The position numbers were made by a program, and so were the translations under genes. The notes beneath the pieces are model-generated. The model was not told the origin of the DNA and made no database searches. It saw only the letters and a list, made by a program, of their open reading frames with translations. DNA of 64,000 nucleotides from NCBI RefSeq assembly GCF_009769385.1, contig NZ_ML775960.1:1-64000 (forward strand), written 5' to 3'. Of the stretch, positions 28,332-37,548 are shown piece by piece. Each line of letters begins with the position of its first letter. The stretch's first letter is position 1. The DNA is from Saccharothrix deserti (lineage in GTDB: Bacteria > Actinomycetota > Actinomycetes > Mycobacteriales > Pseudonocardiaceae).

Positions 28332-29453
28332 ATGCTTGATGTTGCGATGGGTTCGCCGAGGGACGACACAGCACGCAGCGCGGGCCGCAAGGGGCCGCTG
28401 CGTCTGTTGGCGCGCACGCTGTCGAAAGCGTGGGACGGGAGCATCTTCTCAGAGGCGGCCGAAGCGGCGTTCTGGCAGGTCCTGTCGTTCCCGCCGCTGC
28501 TGCTGGGGTTGCTCGGCAGCCTCGGGTACCTCGGTGACTGGTTCGGGCCGGAGGTCGTGAGCGCGGTCAAGGACCGGATCATCTCCACCTGCCGGACGAT
28601 CTTCAGCCAGGACGTGGTCAACGGGGTGATCGTGCCCACCGTCGACCAGATCCTGACCACCGGGAAGGGTGAGATCGTCTCGGTCGGGTTCCTGATCTCG
28701 CTGTGGGCCGGGTCGTCGGCGATGTCGTCGTTCGTGGACGCGATCACCGCGGCGCACGACCAGTACGGGGTGCGCAACGAGGTGTGGCAGCGGATCTTCG
28801 CGCTGCTGCTGTACATGGCGAGCCTGGTGCTGCTGATCGTCGGGCTGCCGGTGCTGGCGCTGGGGCCGGAGCTGCTGACGGAGATCTTCCCGACCGCCTG
28901 GCAGCCGACGATCGGGTTCTGGCTGAGCGCGTTCTACTACCCCGGCATCGCGGTGCTGCTGGTGCTGGCGTTGACGACGTTGTACAAGTTGTCGCTGCCG
29001 AACAAGCTGCCGTGGCACCGGCTGATGCCGGGTGCGGTGCTGGCGATGGCGGTGTTCCTGCTGTCGTCCATCGGGCTGCGGCTGTACATCCAGTGGATCA
29101 CGACCACCGGGTACACGTACGGGGCGTTGGCGACGCCGATCGCGTTCCTGCTGTTCGCTTACCTGATCGGGCTGGCGATCACGATCGGGGCGTACTTCAA
29201 CAGCGCGCTGCAGGAGATGTGGCCGGCGAAGATGACCCGGCGGCAGCGACGGCGGTGGCAGCGGCTGGAGATCGAGCGGGCGGCGGAGCGGATCCGGTCG
29301 GACGAGGGCAAGCAGGCGTGGCAGAACGGCGGCACTCCGTCGCCCGCGGAGACCAAGCACACCGCGCCGTCGCCCGCGGACACGAACAACACCGTGCCGT
29401 TGCCGGTGGACAGGCCGCAGCAGCGTCCGACGCGCGAGTCACGCGGCGTCTGA
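28332..29453 (+). CDS. YihY/virulence factor BrkB family membrane protein
   Basis: Membrane protein of 373 residues with six hydrophobic segments: about 52-70, 112-135, 155-182, 195-222, 238-262 and 270-292. The core signature AAFWQVLSFPPLLLGLLGSLGY and the YGALATPIAFLLFAYLIG-type stretch are typical of the family once misnamed ribonuclease BN. The C-terminal 60 residues are a basic, then Pro/Thr-rich cytosolic tail. ATG at 28332 is used; an ATG five codons on is equally possible and neither has a clear ribosome-binding site. Function is unknown. Confidence 0.82.
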   Translation: MLDVAMGSPRDDTARSAGRKGPLRLLARTLSKAWDGSIFSEAAEAAFWQVLSFPPLLLGLLGSLGYLGDWFGPEVVSAVKDRIISTCRTIFSQDVVNGVIVPTVDQILTTGKGEIVSVGFLISLWAGSSAMSSFVDAITAAHDQYGVRNEVWQRIFALLLYMASLVLLIVGLPVLALGPELLTEIFPTAWQPTIGFWLSAFYYPGIAVLLVLALTTLYKLSLPNKLPWHRLMPGAVLAMAVFLLSSIGLRLYIQWITTTGYTYGALATPIAFLLFAYLIGLAITIGAYFNSALQEMWPAKMTRRQRRRWQRLEIERAAERIRSDEGKQAWQNGGTPSPAETKHTAPSPADTNNTVPLPVDRPQQRPTRESRGV

Positions 29454-29473
29454 CCGGACCACTCGCGCGTCCC

Positions 29474-29671
29474 GAACGTAGGACACACCTGCTCCGAACG
29501 TAGGACACACGCGAGAGTCCTACGTTCGCGTCCCGTGAGTCGAACGTTCAGGTACCCCGAATTCAACGCTCGGGTGCTCCGCCGGCCGACGCGAGTGTTG
29601 AACTCAGGGGTCCTGAACGTTCGACTCACGCGACCTGGAGGTTCGACTCTCGGGGGCTGAGGGTTCGACTC
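29474..29671. repeat. 22-bp-period repeat array, copy 2 (nine cores)
   Basis: Nine 13-bp cores start at 29474, 29496 (GAACGTAGGACAC type), 29515, 29537, 29559 (reverse type, for example GAGTCGAACGTTC) and 29593, 29615, 29637, 29659 (GAACGTTCGACTC type). Within each block the spacing is exactly 22 bp. Where orientation switches near 29486-29525, a 12-bp hairpin CGAACGTAGGAC with its complement can form. It fills the gap between two convergent genes. Confidence 0.85.
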
Positions 29672-29686
29672 TCGGGTGGGCATGGT

Positions 29687-29719
29687 GAAGGCCCCGGCGT
29701 GTGTGGCGCCGGGGCCTTC
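29687..29719. terminator. Bidirectional terminator between BrkB and DUF3039 genes
   Basis: 13-bp stem GAAGGCCCCGGCG with CGCCGGGGCCTTC around a 7-base loop, between convergent genes and directly after the repeat array. Confidence 0.85.
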
Positions 29720-29734
29720 AGCGGGTGCGGAGGT

Positions 29735-29983
29735 CTACTCGCCGCCGCCCTTGGGCAGGCTGTCGTAGATCTTCTTGCATTCCGGGCAGACGGGAGAGCC
29801 CGGCTTGGGCGTCTTCGTCACCGGGAACACCTCGCCGCACAGCGCCACCACGTGCGTGCCCATCACCGCGCTTTCCGCGACCTTGGCCTTGCGCACGTAG
29901 TGGAACATCTTCGGGGTGTCGTCCCCGGTGTGGTCCGTGCCTTCCGGCCGGGTCTCCACCTCGGGCAGAGTCTGCGTGCTCAC
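29735..29983 (-). CDS. DUF3039 family small protein
   Basis: Protein of 82 residues with a possible zinc site formed by CGEVF and CPECKK near the C-terminus (VALCGEVFPVTKTPKPGSPVCPECK). GTG at 29983 gives the family N-terminus STQTLPEVE. No ribosome-binding site is visible and TACGCT stands just upstream, so the message may be leaderless. Function unknown; conserved among actinobacteria near a helicase and BrkB gene. Confidence 0.82.
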   Translation of the reverse strand: MSTQTLPEVETRPEGTDHTGDDTPKMFHYVRKAKVAESAVMGTHVVALCGEVFPVTKTPKPGSPVCPECKKIYDSLPKGGGE

Positions 29984-30014
29984 GCGAACAGCGTACCTGG
30001 GATGATGGCCCCTC

Positions 30015-30923
30015 GTGAGTACGCCGAGCATCACCGAAGAGGTACAAACCGCCCTGGCCGAGAACCGGCCGGTGGTCGCGTTGGAGAGCACGATCCTGTC
30101 GCACGGGCTGCCGCCCGGCCGCAACCGCGAGGTCGCCGAACGGCTCGAAGGCGTGGTGCGCGCCGCGGGCGCGGTGCCGGCCACGATCGCCGTGCTCGGT
30201 GGCGTGCCGAAGGTCGGGCTGACCCCCGGCGAATTGGATTTCGTCTGCGATCCCGCCAACGACCTGGTGAAGCTGTCGCGGCGGGACCTGGGCGCGGCGT
30301 ACGCGTTGAAGCGCGACGGCGCCACGACCGTCGCCAGCACGGCCGCGTTGGCGCACGCCGCAGGCATCGGGGTGTTCGCGACCGGTGGCCTGGGTGGCGT
30401 GCACCGGGGCGCGCGGGAGACGTGGGACGTCTCCGCCGACCTGGACGTGCTGGCCACGACGCCGGTGCTGGTGGTGTGCTCGGGCGTGAAGTCGATCCTC
30501 GACATGGGCGCGACGCTGGAGCTGCTGGAGACCCGCTCGGTGCCGGTGCTCGGCTTCGGCACGGACCGGTTCCCCGCGTTCTACCGGCGGGAATCGGAGT
30601 TCGACGTGCCGTGGCGGGTGGATTCGGTGGCGGACGCGGCCGCGGTGGTGGCGGCGCACCGCGGGGTGCCGGGATCGGCGGGCGTGCTGCTGGCCAACCC
30701 GATCCCGGTCGACTTCGAGATGGACGCCGACCTGCACGAACGGCTGCTGACCGAGGGCCTGGAACTGCTGCGGGAGCGGGACGTGCACGGCAAGGAGGTC
30801 ACGCCGGTGCTGCTGGAGCACTTCCACACGGCGAGCGGCGGGGTGAGCCTGGACGCGAACGAGGCCCTGGTCGTGTCGAACGCCTCGCTGGCGGCCGCGG
30901 TGGCCGTGGAGCTCGCGGCGTGA
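30015..30923 (+). CDS. psuG: Pseudouridine-5'-phosphate glycosidase
   Basis: Enzyme of 302 residues cleaving pseudouridine 5'-phosphate reversibly to uracil and ribose 5-phosphate. The family signatures ALESTILSHGLP (about 22-33), KLSRRDLGAAYALKRDGATTVAST and FATGGLGGVHRGA are intact; the Lys of RDGATT-type context and the Mn-site residues are conserved. GTG at 30015 is close behind a TACCTG box, so a leaderless start is possible. Coupled by GTGA overlap to the PfkB kinase, which should supply its substrate. Confidence 0.95.
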   Translation: MSTPSITEEVQTALAENRPVVALESTILSHGLPPGRNREVAERLEGVVRAAGAVPATIAVLGGVPKVGLTPGELDFVCDPANDLVKLSRRDLGAAYALKRDGATTVASTAALAHAAGIGVFATGGLGGVHRGARETWDVSADLDVLATTPVLVVCSGVKSILDMGATLELLETRSVPVLGFGTDRFPAFYRRESEFDVPWRVDSVADAAAVVAAHRGVPGSAGVLLANPIPVDFEMDADLHERLLTEGLELLRERDVHGKEVTPVLLEHFHTASGGVSLDANEALVVSNASLAAAVAVELAA

Positions 30924-31816
30924 CCGGGATCGTGGTCGTCGGCGACGCCGGGCTGGACGTGGTGGCCCGGCACGCGGGTCCGATCGTGCACGGCGGCGAC
31001 TCGCGGGCGTCGGTGACCATCGAGCCCGGTGGCGCGGGCGCGAACACGGCGGTGTGGATGGCCGCGTGCGGCGCGTCCCCGATGCTGGTCGCACGGGTCG
31101 GCGCGGACTCTGCGGGACGGCAGGTGCACGCCGAGCTGACGTCCGCCGGGGTGCGGTGCGCGTTCGCGGTCGACACCGAGGCGGCGACGTGCTGCGTGGT
31201 GGTGTTGGTCGACGAGACCGGTCAGCGCAGCATGCTGCCCGACCGGGGCGCCAACGCCCGGTTCTCCCCCGGTGACCTCGATCCGGGGTTGTTGGCCGAC
31301 GCCTCGCACCTGCACCTGTCCGGGTACGTGCTGCTGGACGCGTCGTCCCGGCCGGCCGGGTTGGCGGTGCTGCGGGCGGCGCGGGAGGCGGGGCTGACCA
31401 CGTCGGTCGACCCGCAGTCGGCGGCGTTGATCTACGACGGGTTCCTGGACGACGTGCGCGGGGTGGACCTGCTGCTGCCCAACACCGAGGAGCTGGTGGC
31501 GCTCACCGGGTCCACGTCACCCGCGTCGGCCGCTGTGCTGCTGGACGTGGTGGGCGCGGTGGCGTTGACGTCCGGAGCGGACGGTGCGAGCTGGGTGGAC
31601 CGGGACGGTGTGGTGTCCGTGCCGGCCGAGGACGTCGAGTGCGTGGACTCGACCGGTGCCGGTGACGCGTTCGACGCCGGGTTGCTGGCGGCGTGGCTGG
31701 CCGGGGCGTCACGACGGGACGCGCTGCTCGGCGGGGTGCGTGCGGCGGCTCGGGCGGTGTCCGCGGTGGGTGCGCAGCCGTCCGGTGGGAGTGCGCGTCA
31801 GCCTTCGATGACGTGA
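30920..31816 (+). CDS. psuK: PfkB-family kinase, probable pseudouridine kinase
   Basis: Ribokinase-fold protein of 298 residues. PfkB signature 1 is GGAGANTAVWMAACG (about 38-52) and signature 2 DSTGAGDAFDAGLL holds the catalytic Asp (about 250). GTG at 30920 overlaps the psuG stop. The pairing implies pseudouridine phosphorylation before PsuG cleavage, salvaging modified nucleosides from RNA turnover; substrate assignment is by context. Its last 19 bases overlap the convergent DUF3099 gene. Confidence 0.82.
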   Translation: MTGIVVVGDAGLDVVARHAGPIVHGGDSRASVTIEPGGAGANTAVWMAACGASPMLVARVGADSAGRQVHAELTSAGVRCAFAVDTEAATCCVVVLVDETGQRSMLPDRGANARFSPGDLDPGLLADASHLHLSGYVLLDASSRPAGLAVLRAAREAGLTTSVDPQSAALIYDGFLDDVRGVDLLLPNTEELVALTGSTSPASAAVLLDVVGAVALTSGADGASWVDRDGVVSVPAEDVECVDSTGAGDAFDAGLLAAWLAGASRRDALLGGVRAAARAVSAVGAQPSGGSARQPSMT

Positions 31817-32112
31817 TGGGAGCGCGCTTCGAGAGCGCCCTTCTCCTTGGCGAAACGGCTGGCCTTCTCCGCCTTGCGGGGCGGCCGGTCGTTCGCGATG
31901 AGCACGGCCATCCAGGGCAGCGGAACGGACAGCACGATCAACGCCAGGGCCAGCCACCAGGTCTGGTAGAAGACCATCGCCAGGATGAGGCACGGGATGC
32001 GCGCGCCCATCATGATCGCGTACTTGCGCTTGCGCGCGGCGTGCTGCTCCTCGAAGGAAGGAGCCGCCTCGGTAATGAGCACCGGTGTGCCGTCGCGCTC
32101 GGGACTGACCAT
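31798..32112 (-). CDS. DUF3099 family membrane protein
   Basis: Protein of 104 residues with two adjacent transmembrane helices (about 33-50 and 53-72) and a basic C-terminal tail. The N-terminus VLITEAAPSFEEQHAARKRKY is characteristic of the family. ATG at 32112 is the natural start. It overlaps the kinase gene tail to tail by 19 bp. Function unknown. Confidence 0.82.
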   Translation of the reverse strand: MVSPERDGTPVLITEAAPSFEEQHAARKRKYAIMMGARIPCLILAMVFYQTWWLALALIVLSVPLPWMAVLIANDRPPRKAEKASRFAKEKGALEARSHHVIEG

Positions 32113-32253
32113 GCACCCATCGTCCCACCGCGGGGACCGGACCGATAGCTGGGTTTGATTGCTGTGTTGGATTGCGCCGCCTCCGGCGTCGCGGGGAGGT
32201 CGTGTGGTGGTCGATCGGCCGCGTGTCGACGCTGGTGACCGTACGATCCGGCT

Positions 32254-33747
32254 GTGGTCGCCCTTGATCGCCTGGTGGACGTGCTGGGGAGCCTCGGCAC
32301 GCACCTGAGCTGCGCGCCGCGAGGGCGGGACGTGGAGCTGCGCGGTGTGGCGCTGCACGATCCGGCGGAGCACACGGCCGCCGCGCCGGACGACGTGCTG
32401 CTGGGGCTGGGCGTGCCGACGCCCGCCGCGGCGGCCCGGTTGGTCGGTGGGACGTCGGCGGCGGCGGTCGTGCTGCACGGGTCACCGCCGTTGGACGAAC
32501 GGGTGGTCGCGGCGGCGAAGCGGTCCGGTGCGGCGGTGCTGTTGGTGGACCCGTCGGTGCCGTGGGGGCAGCTGGCGAACGTCGCGCAGACGTTGGTGCT
32601 CGGCGGGCAGGGGTCCGGTGACCTGTTCGCGGTGGCGGACGCGATCGCGGCGGTGGTCGGCGGGCCGGTGACGATCGAGGACCAGCAGTCCCGGGTGCTG
32701 GCGTACTCGTACCGGCAGCAGGACGTCGACCCGGTGCGGGTGCAGACCATCCTGGGACGGCGGGTGCCGGAGGAGGCCTGGCAGGCGCTGGACGCGTACG
32801 GGGTGTTCACCCACCTGGCGCGGTCGGACGAGCCGTTGTTCGTGCCGAAGCTGACCGACCAGTTGGGCGGTCGGCTGGTGGCGGCGGTGCGGGCCGGGCG
32901 GGAGTTGCTGGGGTCGGTGTGGGTCGAGGTCGACGACCCGGTCGACGCGGTGCGTGAGGCGGCGCTGGTGGACGGGGCGCGGACGGCGGCGTTGCACCTG
33001 CTGCGGGCGCGGGCTTCGGCGGACCTGGAGCGGCAGGCCGAGGCGGACCTGGTGATCGAGGCGCTGGACTCCGGGGTGCCCGCGAACCTGGCCCGGTTGG
33101 GGTTGCCGTCGACGGACCTGCGGGTGATCGCGGTGCAGGCCCACGCCGGTGAGGGTGAGCACGGGGCGGCGTTGTTGGCGTTCTCCCGCGCCACGGCGGG
33201 TTTCGGCTGGTCACGGCCTGGGCGTTCGGCGTTGTTCGGCAACGTGCTCTACACCGTGCTGCCGTGTGGGGAGGACCCGGCGGCGGCGGTGGACTGGGTT
33301 CGGGCGCTCGGGCGTGAGCTGCCGGCGGAGGCGGTCGTGCCGGCCGGGGTCGGTGGGCGGGCGGATGCCGCGTCGCTGGCCGCGTCACGGAGTGAGGCCG
33401 ACGAGTGCCTGGCGCTGTCCGGTGGTGAGCCCGTCGTGTACGACCAGGCTTGGGCGCGGGTGCTGTTGCGGCGGTTGGCCGGGGTGGCGGAGGCCGGGCG
33501 GTTGCCGCTGCGGGGGCCGGTTGCGGATCTGGTGCGGCACGACGCCGAGCACGGGACGCAGTACGCGGTGACGTTGCGGGCGTGGCTGGCGGCTCAGGGT
33601 GATGCGCGGGAGGCGGCGCGGGCGCTGTCGGTGCACCCGAACACGTTGCGGTACCGGATGCAGCGGATGGCGGCGGTGACGTCGTTGCCGTTGGACGATC
33701 CCGAGCAGCGGCTGGCCATGGCGATCGCGTTGGCGATCAGCTCCTGA
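32254..33747 (+). CDS. PucR-family transcriptional regulator
   Basis: Protein of 497 residues. The N-terminal PucR-like domain (about 5-120) and a middle GGDEF-like/CdaR linker lead to a C-terminal PucR helix-turn-helix (about 440-490, GDAREAARALSVHPNTLRYRMQRM). Such proteins often control purine or amino-acid catabolism, but no such genes adjoin it. GTG at 32254 has TACGAT 7 bases upstream, so a leaderless message is likely. Its end overlaps the TetR remnant by 11 bases. Confidence 0.85.
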   Translation: MVALDRLVDVLGSLGTHLSCAPRGRDVELRGVALHDPAEHTAAAPDDVLLGLGVPTPAAAARLVGGTSAAAVVLHGSPPLDERVVAAAKRSGAAVLLVDPSVPWGQLANVAQTLVLGGQGSGDLFAVADAIAAVVGGPVTIEDQQSRVLAYSYRQQDVDPVRVQTILGRRVPEEAWQALDAYGVFTHLARSDEPLFVPKLTDQLGGRLVAAVRAGRELLGSVWVEVDDPVDAVREAALVDGARTAALHLLRARASADLERQAEADLVIEALDSGVPANLARLGLPSTDLRVIAVQAHAGEGEHGAALLAFSRATAGFGWSRPGRSALFGNVLYTVLPCGEDPAAAVDWVRALGRELPAEAVVPAGVGGRADAASLAASRSEADECLALSGGEPVVYDQAWARVLLRRLAGVAEAGRLPLRGPVADLVRHDAEHGTQYAVTLRAWLAAQGDAREAARALSVHPNTLRYRMQRMAAVTSLPLDDPEQRLAMAIALAISS

Positions 33748-33835
33748 GCCCGCCGAGCAGCATGCCGAGGCCGAACTCGAACCGTTCGGCGGCGGTCTCG
33801 GCGGTGAACAGCTCGCCGACGGCCTGCACGGGCTG
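33737..33835 (-). pseudogene. C-terminal remnant of a TetR-family regulator
   Basis: The minus-strand frame reads PVQAVGELFTAETAAERFEF and GLGMLLGGLRS before a stop at 33737, the typical ending of a TetR C-terminal domain. Upstream of about 33835 the likeness stops abruptly, and the DNA-binding domain is missing. The break coincides with the start of MarR-like sequence on the other strand. Confidence 0.65.
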
Positions 33836-34124
33836 GTCACAGAGCCGCATGTCCCACGCGGTGGCGCGGATGGAGAAAGCCGGCTGGGTGCGCCGCACCC
33901 CCTCCCCCACGGACAAGCGGAGCAACCTGGTCCAGCTGACCGAGGCAGGCCGCCGGAAGCTGGTCGAGGCCGCTCCCGGCCACGTCGCCGCCGTGCGCCG
34001 CCTCGTCATCGACGCACTCCGACCGGAGCAGCTCGACGCGTTGGAACAGATCAGCGAGATCGTCACCGACCGCGCGGCCGACATCCTCGGCGAAGCCACG
34101 CCTTATCAAGCGCCCCTGGGCTGA
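33834..34124 (+). pseudogene. C-terminal remnant of a MarR-family regulator
   Basis: From SQSRMSHAVARMEKAGWVRR onwards the frame matches the recognition helix and wing of MarR proteins, then DKRSNLVQLTEAGRRKLVEA and the C-terminal dimer helix. The first half of the protein, about 60-70 residues, is absent. An open frame upstream (from 33762) is just the antisense of the TetR remnant. Not expected to make a working repressor. Confidence 0.7.
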
Positions 34125-34181
34125 GGACAGGTTCGTGGGGCCGCCGGGGCGTCGGAGTACCACGCGCGGGACGATTACCCG

Positions 34182-35669
34182 GTGCTCCCTGATCTTTCTG
34201 CCGACCTGACCGCTCGGCTGCGTGAGGCGTTCCGAGCCGCTGACTACGACGCGGACGGGGTGGTCGAGGTGCTCGGGCCGCAGGCCCACGCCGCCCTGGG
34301 GCGGGGTGAGCCCGAGGCCGCGAGGCGGGCCACCCGCGACGCCGGCGCGTTGGGCACCCTGATCCGCCTGTTCCTCCTGGGCGACACCGAGGCGGAGCCC
34401 GCCGTCCAGGCGGCACTGCCCGACGTCGACCTCAGCCAGGCCGTCAAGGCCGAGGTGTTGCGCGGCGCCGGGGACGGATTGCGCGCTGGGCTGGACATCC
34501 GGCCCTACGGCGACGACGAGGGCTCCTGGTGGGTGATCGCCGACCAGGACTCCGACCAACGGGGTGGGCCCGTGCCGACCGACCACGTGCTGGGTGTCGG
34601 CCACGCGTCGATCAGCCTGGCCCGTGCCACGTCGCGCCGCCCGGTCGGCACGCTGCTCGACCTGGGCACCGGGTGCGGCGTCCAGGCCCTGCACGCCGGC
34701 AGGCACGCCCAGAAGATCACCGCCACCGACCTGTCGGAGCGCGCGCTCGCGTTGGCCGCGGGCACGTTCCGGATCAACGAGGTCGACGTCGAACTCCGCC
34801 AGGGCGAGTGGTTCGGCCCCCTGCGCGGCCGGCGGTTCGACCAGGTCGTGTGCAACCCGCCGTTCGTCGTCGGCCCGCCACGCGTCGACTACGTCTACCG
34901 CGATTCCGGCCTCGCCGGTGACGACGCCAGCGCCCTCGTCGTCCGCCAGATGCCGTCCTTCCTCAACGAGGGCGGCGTGGGCCAGCTGCTCGCCTCCTGG
35001 CTGCACCGCAAGGGCGAGGACTGGGCCGACCGGGTCTCGAACTGGCTGCCGCGCGGCGGCGTGGACGCGTGGTTCGTGCAGCGCGATGTGGCCGACCCCA
35101 CCCTGTACGTCGGCACGTGGCTGCGTGACGCGGGGGTCGACCCGCGCAGCGACGAGGGCCGCGCGAAGGCCTCGGCCTGGCTGGACTGGTTCGCCGAGAA
35201 CGACGTCGAGGGCATCGGGTTCGGCTTCGTCACGCTCCGCCGCACGGACGCCGAGCACGCCGAGGTGGTGTGCGAAGACCTCCGCCACGCCTACGACGAC
35301 CCGCTGGGTCCCGAGTCCGCCGCCTGGCTGGACCGGGTCTCCTGGCTGCGCGCCACCGACAACGCCAAGCTGCTGAGCACCCGCTTCACCGTGCCGGAGA
35401 CGGTCGTCCTCGAAGAGGTCTCCGCGCCCACCGACGAGGGCTGGGAGTCGGTCGTCCGCCGCCTGCACCGCACGGACGGCCCCGGCTGGCAGCACGAGCT
35501 GGACGAGACGGCCTCCGCGCTGATCGCGGGCTTCCGCGGCGCGCTGCCGCTGGAGGACCTGGTCGCACTGCTCGCCTACGCCCACGACCTGGACGCCGAC
35601 GCGCTCGCCGACGCCGCCCTGCCGGTGGTCCGCGAACTGGTGCGGCACGGGATGGTGGTGCCCGCGTGA
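34182..35669 (+). CDS. Class I SAM-dependent methyltransferase with NPPF motif
   Basis: Protein of 495 residues. An N-terminal helical domain (about 1-110, DUF7059-like) precedes a Rossmann methyltransferase with SAM loop [15 protein letters not shown] (about 158) and the NPPF tetrapeptide ([11 protein letters not shown], about 226), as in enzymes that methylate planar nitrogens of RNA, DNA or protein glutamine. A C-terminal region (about 370-495) is extra. GTG at 34182 is used. It overlaps dtd by GTGA, so the two are coupled. An rRNA or release-factor target is plausible, unproven. Confidence 0.85.
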   Translation: MLPDLSADLTARLREAFRAADYDADGVVEVLGPQAHAALGRGEPEAARRATRDAGALGTLIRLFLLGDTEAEPAVQAALPDVDLSQAVKAEVLRGAGDGLRAGLDIRPYGDDEGSWWVIADQDSDQRGGPVPTDHVLGVGHASISLARATSRRPVGTLLDLGTGCGVQALHAGRHAQKITATDLSERALALAAGTFRINEVDVELRQGEWFGPLRGRRFDQVVCNPPFVVGPPRVDYVYRDSGLAGDDASALVVRQMPSFLNEGGVGQLLASWLHRKGEDWADRVSNWLPRGGVDAWFVQRDVADPTLYVGTWLRDAGVDPRSDEGRAKASAWLDWFAENDVEGIGFGFVTLRRTDAEHAEVVCEDLRHAYDDPLGPESAAWLDRVSWLRATDNAKLLSTRFTVPETVVLEEVSAPTDEGWESVVRRLHRTDGPGWQHELDETASALIAGFRGALPLEDLVALLAYAHDLDADALADAALPVVRELVRHGMVVPA

Positions 35670-36091
35670 GGGCGGTTGTGGCGCGCGTCACGGAGGCGTC
35701 CGTCACGGTCGACGGCGAGGTCGTCGGGGCGATCGAGGAGCCCGGTCTCCTGGTCCTGCTCGGCGTCCACGTCGACGATGACGCCGACAAGGCGAACGTG
35801 ATGGCCCGAAAGCTGTACGAACTGCGCGTACTTCGTGACGAAGAGTCATGCGCCACCACCGGCGCTCCACTGCTCGTGGTGAGCCAGTTCACACTTTACG
35901 GCGAGACGCGGAAGGGGCGGCGGCCGTCGTGGACCGCCGCCGCACGGCCCGAGCACGCCGAGCCCTTGGTCGACGCGGTGGTCTCGGAACTGCGCCGCAA
36001 GGGCGCCCGAGTTCAAACGGGACGGTTCGGCGCGATGATGTCCGTGCGGAGTGTGAACGACGGTCCGTTCACCGTGTTGGTGGAACTCTAG
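35666..36091 (+). CDS. dtd: D-aminoacyl-tRNA deacylase
   Basis: Homodimeric proofreading enzyme of 141 residues that frees tRNA of D-amino acids and of glycine mischarged on tRNA-Ala. The SQFTLYG motif (about 76) and the Gly-cisPro motif in NDGPFTV at the C-terminus, which excludes L-amino acids, are both present. GTG at 35666 overlaps the methyltransferase stop. Confidence 0.96.
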   Translation: MRAVVARVTEASVTVDGEVVGAIEEPGLLVLLGVHVDDDADKANVMARKLYELRVLRDEESCATTGAPLLVVSQFTLYGETRKGRRPSWTAAARPEHAEPLVDAVVSELRRKGARVQTGRFGAMMSVRSVNDGPFTVLVEL

Positions 36092-36167
36092 ATCGTTCTC
36101 AGCCAATCCTCAGGATTCGCGGCGCAACCGCTGTGACCGCAGTGACGTCTTCTGGTCATGGGAAGCG

Positions 36168-36193
36168 GGAACCATTTCGGTCCGGTTCGCGTT
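36168..36193 (+). promoter_or_regulatory. ECF-type (SigR/SigE/SigH-like) promoter of sigB
   Basis: GGAAC (36168-36172), exactly 18 bases, then GTT (36191-36193) matches the actinobacterial SigR/SigH consensus GGAAT-N18-GTT. It lies 102 bp before the sigB start. In M. tuberculosis sigB is likewise driven by SigE and SigH, so stress control is expected here. Confidence 0.65.
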
Positions 36194-36294
36194 TCCCTCA
36201 GTGTCAGACGCCGAAAGGCGAGCCGCGCAACGCAGCGCGGAGTGTGCGACACGACCCGCACTGCCAGCCCGCGACACAAGGGGGAGGGAGCTCC

Positions 36295-37287
36295 ATGACC
36301 GTCCCGAAGCTCCTCGACCGTCAGGTCGGGAACGAGACGACCACCACCAGCGCCGAGTTGGATCTCGACGCCCAGGGACCGGCCGCAGACCTGGTTCGGG
36401 TGTACCTGAACGGGATCGGCAAGACAGCGCTGCTGACCGCGGCCGACGAAGTGGAGCTCGCCAAGCGCATCGAGGCGGGTGTCTTCGCCCAGCACAAGCT
36501 GGAGACGCACCCCGGCCTGCCGGATGAGCGCCAGCGGGAACTGCGCGCGTTGATCCGCGATGGTCACGTGGCAAAGAACCACCTTCTCGAAGCGAATCTC
36601 CGCTTGGTCGTTTCCCTGGCGAAGCGATACACGGGACGCGGAATGCCGCTGCTCGATCTGATCCAGGAAGGCAACCTGGGCTTGATCCGCGCGGTCGAGA
36701 AGTTCGACTACACCAAGGGCTTCAAGTTCTCGACCTACGCGACCTGGTGGATCCGCCAGGCGATCACGCGGGGAATGGCGGACCAGGGTCGCACGATCCG
36801 GCTGCCCGTCCACCTCGTGGAGCAGGTCAACAAGCTCGCCCGGATCAAGCGCGACCTGCACCAGCAGTTGGGCCGTGAGGCGACCAACGAGGAGCTGGCC
36901 AAGGAAGCGGGCCTGTCGCCGGAGAAGGTGGTCGACCTGCTCGACCACGCCCGCGACCCGGTGAGCCTGGACATGCCGGTCGGCACCGAGGAGGACGCCC
37001 CGCTGGGCGACTTCATCGAGGACTCCGACGCGACGGACGCGGAGAGCGCGGTCATCTCCGGCCTGCTGCAGGACGACCTGCGGCGGGTGCTGGCCACGCT
37101 GGACCCGCGCGAGCAGGCGGTGATCAGGCTGCGCTACGGCCTGGAGGACGGCCAGCCGCGCACGTTGGACCAGATCGGCAAGCAGTTCGGCCTGTCGCGG
37201 GAGCGGGTGCGGCAGATCGAGCGCGAGGTCATGTCGAAGCTCCGGCAGGGCGAGCGGGCGGCGAAGCTGCGCGCTTACGCGAGCTGA
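36295..37287 (+). CDS. sigB: Principal-like (group 2) sigma factor SigB
   Basis: Sigma-70 of 330 residues, lacking the long N-terminal extension of SigA. Region 1.2 ([17 protein letters not shown]), region 2 ([33 protein letters not shown]), region 3 and region 4.2 ([18 protein letters not shown]) are complete. ATG at 36295 has GGGGGAGGG upstream. It sits about 17 kb after sigA, whereas M. tuberculosis keeps the two within a few kilobases. An ECF-type promoter and a downstream hairpin frame it. Confidence 0.95.
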   Translation: MTVPKLLDRQVGNETTTTSAELDLDAQGPAADLVRVYLNGIGKTALLTAADEVELAKRIEAGVFAQHKLETHPGLPDERQRELRALIRDGHVAKNHLLEANLRLVVSLAKRYTGRGMPLLDLIQEGNLGLIRAVEKFDYTKGFKFSTYATWWIRQAITRGMADQGRTIRLPVHLVEQVNKLARIKRDLHQQLGREATNEELAKEAGLSPEKVVDLLDHARDPVSLDMPVGTEEDAPLGDFIEDSDATDAESAVISGLLQDDLRRVLATLDPREQAVIRLRYGLEDGQPRTLDQIGKQFGLSRERVRQIEREVMSKLRQGERAAKLRAYAS

Positions 37288-37408
37288 CAGTCGACACGTG
37301 AGGTAGCTGTACGCGGGCAGTAAGGGAATCGATCCGGCTGGGAGTCACCCGTTCAGCAGGATTGACTTGTGACGCTTGTCACGGCACGGTCGTGCGTTAC
37401 ACGAGCTA

Positions 37409-37445
37409 TGCGACACCTCCGCCTCATTACGCGGAGGCTGTCGCA
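37409..37445 (+). terminator. Hairpin downstream of sigB
   Basis: A 14-bp stem (TGCGACACCTCCGC, 37409-37422, with 37431-37445) carries a single bulged C at 37438 and an 8-base loop. A second GC-rich hairpin follows at about 37453-37496. They separate sigB from the APH remnant on the other strand. Confidence 0.7.
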
Positions 37446-37548
37446 CGCTGAGGAAGGTCGGGGCGGTCGGGGGCCGGCCCGGCCTTCCGCGTTCCCGCCT
37501 TCCCGGACTTCTCCAGACTTCGCAGCGTTCTCGGACTTCGCTGCGTTC

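Noticed and set aside
29474..29671. CRISPR array
   Set aside because: Repeat period 22 bp with 9-bp linkers, degenerate cores and mixed orientation; no cas genes nearby.
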